From contig JBILKO010000001.1 of NCBI GenBank assembly GCA_044376615.1, forward strand, positions 1-64,000: a stretch of DNA of 64,000 bases, given 5' to 3'. Shown piece after piece: positions 60,801-64,000 of the stretch (positions within the stretch are counted from its first letter, which is position 1; each line of letters starts with the position of its first letter). Under the pieces are notes generated by a model. That model made no database searches, was not told the DNA's origin, and was given only the letters and a program-made list of their open reading frames with translations. Source of the stretch: CAISGS01 sp044376615 (GTDB taxonomy: Bacteria; Pseudomonadota; Alphaproteobacteria; Caulobacterales; Caulobacteraceae). A program made the translations under genes and the position numbers.

Positions 60801-63706
60801 CAGGCCCGCTTGGTTTTCAGCGCCTTGACCCTGTCCTTGCGCCGGGCCTCATGGCGATCCAGAATCTCAGCGAGATACTTGCCCGTCCAGCTGTCCTTGG
60901 ACTTGGCCACATCTTCAGGGGTGCCGCTGGCCACGATCAGGCCGCCACCATCGCCGCCTTCGGGGCCAAAATCGACCAGCCAGTCGGCGGTCTTGACGAC
61001 ATCGAGATTGTGCTCAATCACCACCACCGTATTGCCCTGATCGACCAGCTCGTGCAGCACTTCGAGCAGCTTCCGGGTGTCTTCAAAATGCAAACCCGTG
61101 GTCGGCTCATCTAGGATATAGAGCGTCCTTCCCGTGGCGCGGCGTGACAATTCTTTGGACAGCTTGACCCTCTGGGCCTCACCGCCAGACAGGGTCGTCG
61201 CCGACTGGCCAACCTTGACATAGGATAGGCCAACCCGCGTCAGGGTCTGCATCTTGTCACGCACTGCGGGCACAGCCTTGAAAAAGCTGGCGGCTTCTTC
61301 GACGGTCATGTCCAGAATATCGGCGATCGACTGACCCTTGAACAGGATCTCAAGCGTTTCGCGATTATAGCGCCGCCCCTTACAAATATCGCAGGTGACA
61401 TAGACATCGGGCAGGAAGTGCATCTCGATCTTGATCAGGCCATCGCCCTGACACGCCTCGCAGCGCCCGCCCTTGACGTTAAAACTGAACCGGCCGGGGC
61501 CATAGCCGCGGGCCTTGGCCTCTGGCAATTGGGCAAACCAGTCGCGGATCGGCTGAAACGCGCCAGTATAGGTGGCAGGGTTGGAGCGCGGCGTGCGGCC
61601 AATCGGTGACTGGTCGATATCTATCACCTTGTCGAAAAACTCCAGCCCCTCAATCTTGTCATGCGAGGCCGGGCCTTCGCTGGCATTGTTTAGACGCCGT
61701 GCCGCGGCCTTATACAGGGTCTCGATGGTAAAGGTCGATTTACCGCCGCCAGAGACGCCAGTAATGCAGGTAAAGACCCCGACCGGGATCTCGCCATTAA
61801 TATTGCGCAGATTATTGCCGCGCGCCCCGATGACCTTGACCATCTTCTTGCGATTGATCGGGCGACGGCTGTCGGGCAGGGCAATTTCGCGGCTGCCGAC
61901 CAGGTATTGGCCGGTCAAGCTATCGACATTGTCCATGATCGCTTGGGGCGGGCCTTCGGCGACAATATGGCCGCCATGAATACCGGCCGCTGGTCCCATA
62001 TCGATCACATGGTCGGCGGTCAGGATGGCCTCTTCGTCATGCTCAACCACCAACACCGAATTGCCCAGATCGCGCAGGCCCCTAAGGCTTTGAAGCAGGC
62101 GGGTATTGTCCCTCTGGTGCAGGCCAATGGAGGGCTCGTCTAGCACATAAAGCACGCCGGTCAGGCCCGACCCGATCTGGCTAGCCAGGCGGATGCGCTG
62201 GCTCTCGCCGCCCGACAGGGTGCCCGAGCGCCGCGATAGGTTCAGATAGTCCAGACCGACATCGACCAGGAATCGCAGCCGGTCATTGATCTCTTTCAAG
62301 ATCCTGCGGCCAATCTCCATCTGCTTGGGTGTCAATTGCGCTTCGAGACTGTCAAACCATTCGCCGGCCTTGCGGATGGCCAGTTCCGAGACCTCACCGA
62401 CATGTTTGCCGGCAATCTTGACCGCCAGGGCCTCGGGCTTGAGCCTATAGCCATCGCAGTCTTCGCAAGGGGTTTCGGACTGATAGCGCGACAGCTCTTC
62501 GCGCACCCAGGCGCTGTCGGTTTCGCGCAGCCGCCGGGCCATATTGGTCACCACGCCCTCAAACGGCTTGGTCACATCATAGCGGCGCGAGCCATCATCA
62601 TAGGCGAACTTGATCTTGGTGGTGCCAGTCCCGGCCAGGATGATCTTCTTGGCCTCAGGCGGTAAGTCGCGCCAAGGCTTATCCATCGAAAACCCATAGT
62701 GCAGGGCCAGGGCCTGCAGCGTCTGGGTATAGAAGGGTGAGGGGCTCTTGGCCCAGGGCGCGATCGCGCCGTGATGCAGGTCCTTGTCCGGATCTGGGAT
62801 CACCAGCTCGGCATCAAAGGTCAGCTTGACGCCCAGCCCGTCACAGGCCGGGCAGGCCCCGAACGGGTTATTGAAGGAAAACAGCCTTGGCTCGATCTCG
62901 CTGATCGTAAAGCCTGAGACTGGACAGGCGAACTTTTGCGAAAATAGCAACCGCTTGGGTCCTTTTTCACCGGGCGCGGCCTCCGCCCATTCGGCCACGG
63001 CAATACCATCGGCCAGGCGCAGGGCCGTCTCGAGCGAATCCGCCAGGCGCTGTTCTTGCCCGGCCTTGACCACGATCCGGTCGACGACCACGTCAATATC
63101 GTGTTTCAGCTTCTTATCGAGGCTCGGCGCCTCTTCGATCGGATAAAACTCACCGTCGATCTTCAGGCGCTGAAAGCCTTGACGCTGCAGGTCGGCAATT
63201 TCCTTGCGATACTCACCCTTGCGGCCCCGGATCATGGGGGCGAGCAATAAGAGCCGGGTGCCCTCGGGCAAGGCGACAATCTTATCGACCATCATGCTGA
63301 CGGTCTGGCTCTCAATAGGCAGGCCGGTTGCGGGGGAATAGGGCGTGCCGACCCGCGCCCAGAGCAGGCGCATATAGTCGTGGATTTCGGTCACCGTGCC
63401 GACGGTCGAGCGCGGGTTTTTCGAGGTGGTCTTTTGCTCGATCGAAATGGCGGGAGACAGGCCCTCGATCAAATCCACATCCGGCTTGCCCATCAGCTCC
63501 AAGAACTGGCGGGCATAGGCCGACAGGCTCTCGACATAGCGCCTCTGGCCCTCAGCATAGATGGTGTCAAAGGCCAGTGAGCTCTTGCCCGACCCCGATA
63601 GGCCGGTCAGAACCACCAGCTGACCGCGAGGGATATCTACATTTATGTCTTTAAGATTGTGCTCGCGGGCGCCGCGGACACGAATAAATTGGCTAGGATC
63701 AGACAT
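60800..63706 (-). CDS. uvrA: Excinuclease ABC subunit A
   Basis: A 968-residue UvrA, the damage-sensing ATPase of nucleotide excision repair. Seen: the first Walker A GLSGSGKSSLAFDT (about 35-48), a zinc-finger CPVSG..ACPACDG, the first ABC signature TLSGGESQRIRLASQIG, the second Walker A GVSGGGKST, the second zinc module KGGRCEACQGDG..TCDICKGRRYNRETLEI, and the second signature TLSGGEAQRVKLSKEL with ILDEPTTGLHF. All domains are present at normal length. A LexA box lies upstream, so SOS control is expected. Confidence 0.98.
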   Translation of the reverse strand: MSDPSQFIRVRGAREHNLKDINVDIPRGQLVVLTGLSGSGKSSLAFDTIYAEGQRRYVESLSAYARQFLELMGKPDVDLIEGLSPAISIEQKTTSKNPRSTVGTVTEIHDYMRLLWARVGTPYSPATGLPIESQTVSMMVDKIVALPEGTRLLLLAPMIRGRKGEYRKEIADLQRQGFQRLKIDGEFYPIEEAPSLDKKLKHDIDVVVDRIVVKAGQEQRLADSLETALRLADGIAVAEWAEAAPGEKGPKRLLFSQKFACPVSGFTISEIEPRLFSFNNPFGACPACDGLGVKLTFDAELVIPDPDKDLHHGAIAPWAKSPSPFYTQTLQALALHYGFSMDKPWRDLPPEAKKIILAGTGTTKIKFAYDDGSRRYDVTKPFEGVVTNMARRLRETDSAWVREELSRYQSETPCEDCDGYRLKPEALAVKIAGKHVGEVSELAIRKAGEWFDSLEAQLTPKQMEIGRRILKEINDRLRFLVDVGLDYLNLSRRSGTLSGGESQRIRLASQIGSGLTGVLYVLDEPSIGLHQRDNTRLLQSLRGLRDLGNSVLVVEHDEEAILTADHVIDMGPAAGIHGGHIVAEGPPQAIMDNVDSLTGQYLVGSREIALPDSRRPINRKKMVKVIGARGNNLRNINGEIPVGVFTCITGVSGGGKSTFTIETLYKAAARRLNNASEGPASHDKIEGLEFFDKVIDIDQSPIGRTPRSNPATYTGAFQPIRDWFAQLPEAKARGYGPGRFSFNVKGGRCEACQGDGLIKIEMHFLPDVYVTCDICKGRRYNRETLEILFKGQSIADILDMTVEEAASFFKAVPAVRDKMQTLTRVGLSYVKVGQSATTLSGGEAQRVKLSKELSRRATGRTLYILDEPTTGLHFEDTRKLLEVLHELVDQGNTVVVIEHNLDVVKTADWLVDFGPEGGDGGGLIVASGTPEDVAKSKDSWTGKYLAEILDRHEARRKDRVKALKTKRA

Positions 63707-63784
63707 TTAGGGGCTCGACACAGGCCGCACACCCAAAGGCAGCCAAGCGCGTATATCTAGTACCCAGAGTCGGAAAAACAGCAA

Positions 63785-63799
63785 GAACATTATGCGAAC
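63785..63799 (-). promoter_or_regulatory. LexA (SOS) box upstream of uvrA
   Basis: On the minus strand GTTCGCATAATGTTC is an exact GTTC-N7-GTTC, the LexA operator of alphaproteobacteria. It lies 79 bp before the uvrA start and directly after the rnhB stop. Possible -35 (TTGCTG) and -10 (TACTAG) elements follow about 16 bases apart. Confidence 0.85.
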
Positions 63800-63803
63800 A
63801 GGC

Positions 63804-64000
63804 TTAAGGCCGAAGCGCTAGGATCGGCCCCCAGCTTAAGCGGTGGGCTGGGCAGGGTCCAAACGCCTGCAAGGCCTTGGCATGGGCCGGGACTCCATAA
63901 CCCTTATGGGCGGCAAAGCCATAGTCGGGATAGGCCTCGTGCAGGCTGCACATAACCCGGTCCCGTGCGACCTTGGCCAGGATAGAGGCGGCAGCAATCG
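63804..64000 (-). CDS. rnhB: Ribonuclease HII, C-terminal part (5' end outside window)
   Basis: The last 65 codons of an RNase HII, which removes ribonucleotides from DNA. Seen: IAAASILAKVARDRVM, which follows the catalytic core, YPDYGFAAHKGYGVPAHAKAL and FGPCPAHR, all hallmarks of the C-terminal part of RnhB. The frame remains open to the window edge and ends with TAA at 63804. It is transcribed towards uvrA on the same strand; the uvrA SOS box lies five bases after the stop. Confidence 0.92.
   Translation of the reverse strand, partial: IAAASILAKVARDRVMCSLHEAYPDYGFAAHKGYGVPAHAKALQAFGPCPAHRLSWGPILALRP

Overview
The window is a 64 kb chromosomal segment of an alphaproteobacterium, most likely from Caulobacterales or a close relative. 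Pointers seen in the sequence are a TipN-like polarity protein (two N-terminal membrane helices, then a very long coiled coil), two perfect TTAA-N7-TTAA motifs of the CtrA type, and a GTTC-N7-GTTC LexA box of the alphaproteobacterial type upstream of uvrA. An alphaproteobacterial-style DnaG with a degenerate zinc finger fits the same picture. By eye the base composition is moderately GC-rich and even. Exceptions are AT-richer patches near 1.8-3.2 kb, 31.3-32.3 kb and 55.4-56.1 kb.

Layout. 0-3.3 kb: the end of an acyl-CoA dehydrogenase gene, an old-yellow-enzyme gene, then an AT-rich insert with an unknown gene and a DUF3800 gene. 3.3-15 kb: metabolism, with ilvC and a deoxyribosyltransferase, DUF924, thyA-folA, an SMP-30 lactonase, a TrmN6-like methyltransferase, a polyprenyl diphosphate synthase, a WecA/MraY-like transferase, an aspartate aminotransferase, a VTT membrane protein, and leuA with a candidate leucine-rich leader peptide. 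15-21.8 kb: an EamA transporter and the rod-shape operon mreB-mreC-mreD-mrdA-rodA, with stop/start overlaps through its second half. 21.8-28.9 kb: two alpha/beta hydrolases, DUF423, a tightly overlapping three-gene cassette (CrtC/AttH-like protein, APH-fold kinase, small helical protein) followed by an MFS transporter, and a dipeptide epimerase. 28.9-34.1 kb: the tipN-like gene, an orphan ParA-like ATPase gene, and modC-modB without modA. 34.2-38.5 kb: a lipoprotein quinohemoprotein alcohol dehydrogenase divergent from a TonB-dependent receptor. 38.5-48 kb: a deacylase-type metallopeptidase and thiolase, MAPEG, GNAT, DUF817, an orphan Tat leader, an S9 peptidase, carA, a HAD hydrolase, and an outer-membrane barrel with an upstream CtrA box. 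48-52 kb: dnaG-rpoD. 52-64 kb: a 2OG-type oxygenase, a GMC oxidoreductase, a PuuD-like membrane protein with a strong terminator, a methyltransferase, a squalene-synthase-like protein, trmFO, two membrane proteins, a GST, LexA-boxed uvrA, and the end of rnhB.

The genome is very compact. Many same-strand neighbours overlap as ATGA. Five of ten convergent gene pairs overlap by exactly four bases, so that the two stop codons lie on top of each other (CTAG, TTAA or TTAG).

I saw no insertion sequence, prophage, CRISPR array, rRNA or tRNA gene. The most interesting leads are the PQQ-enzyme/TonB-receptor pair (a possible PQQ import and use unit), the leuA leader, the polarity gene next to an orphan ParA-like gene, the uncharacterised cassette at 24.2-26.7 kb, and the stop-on-stop convergent pairs.
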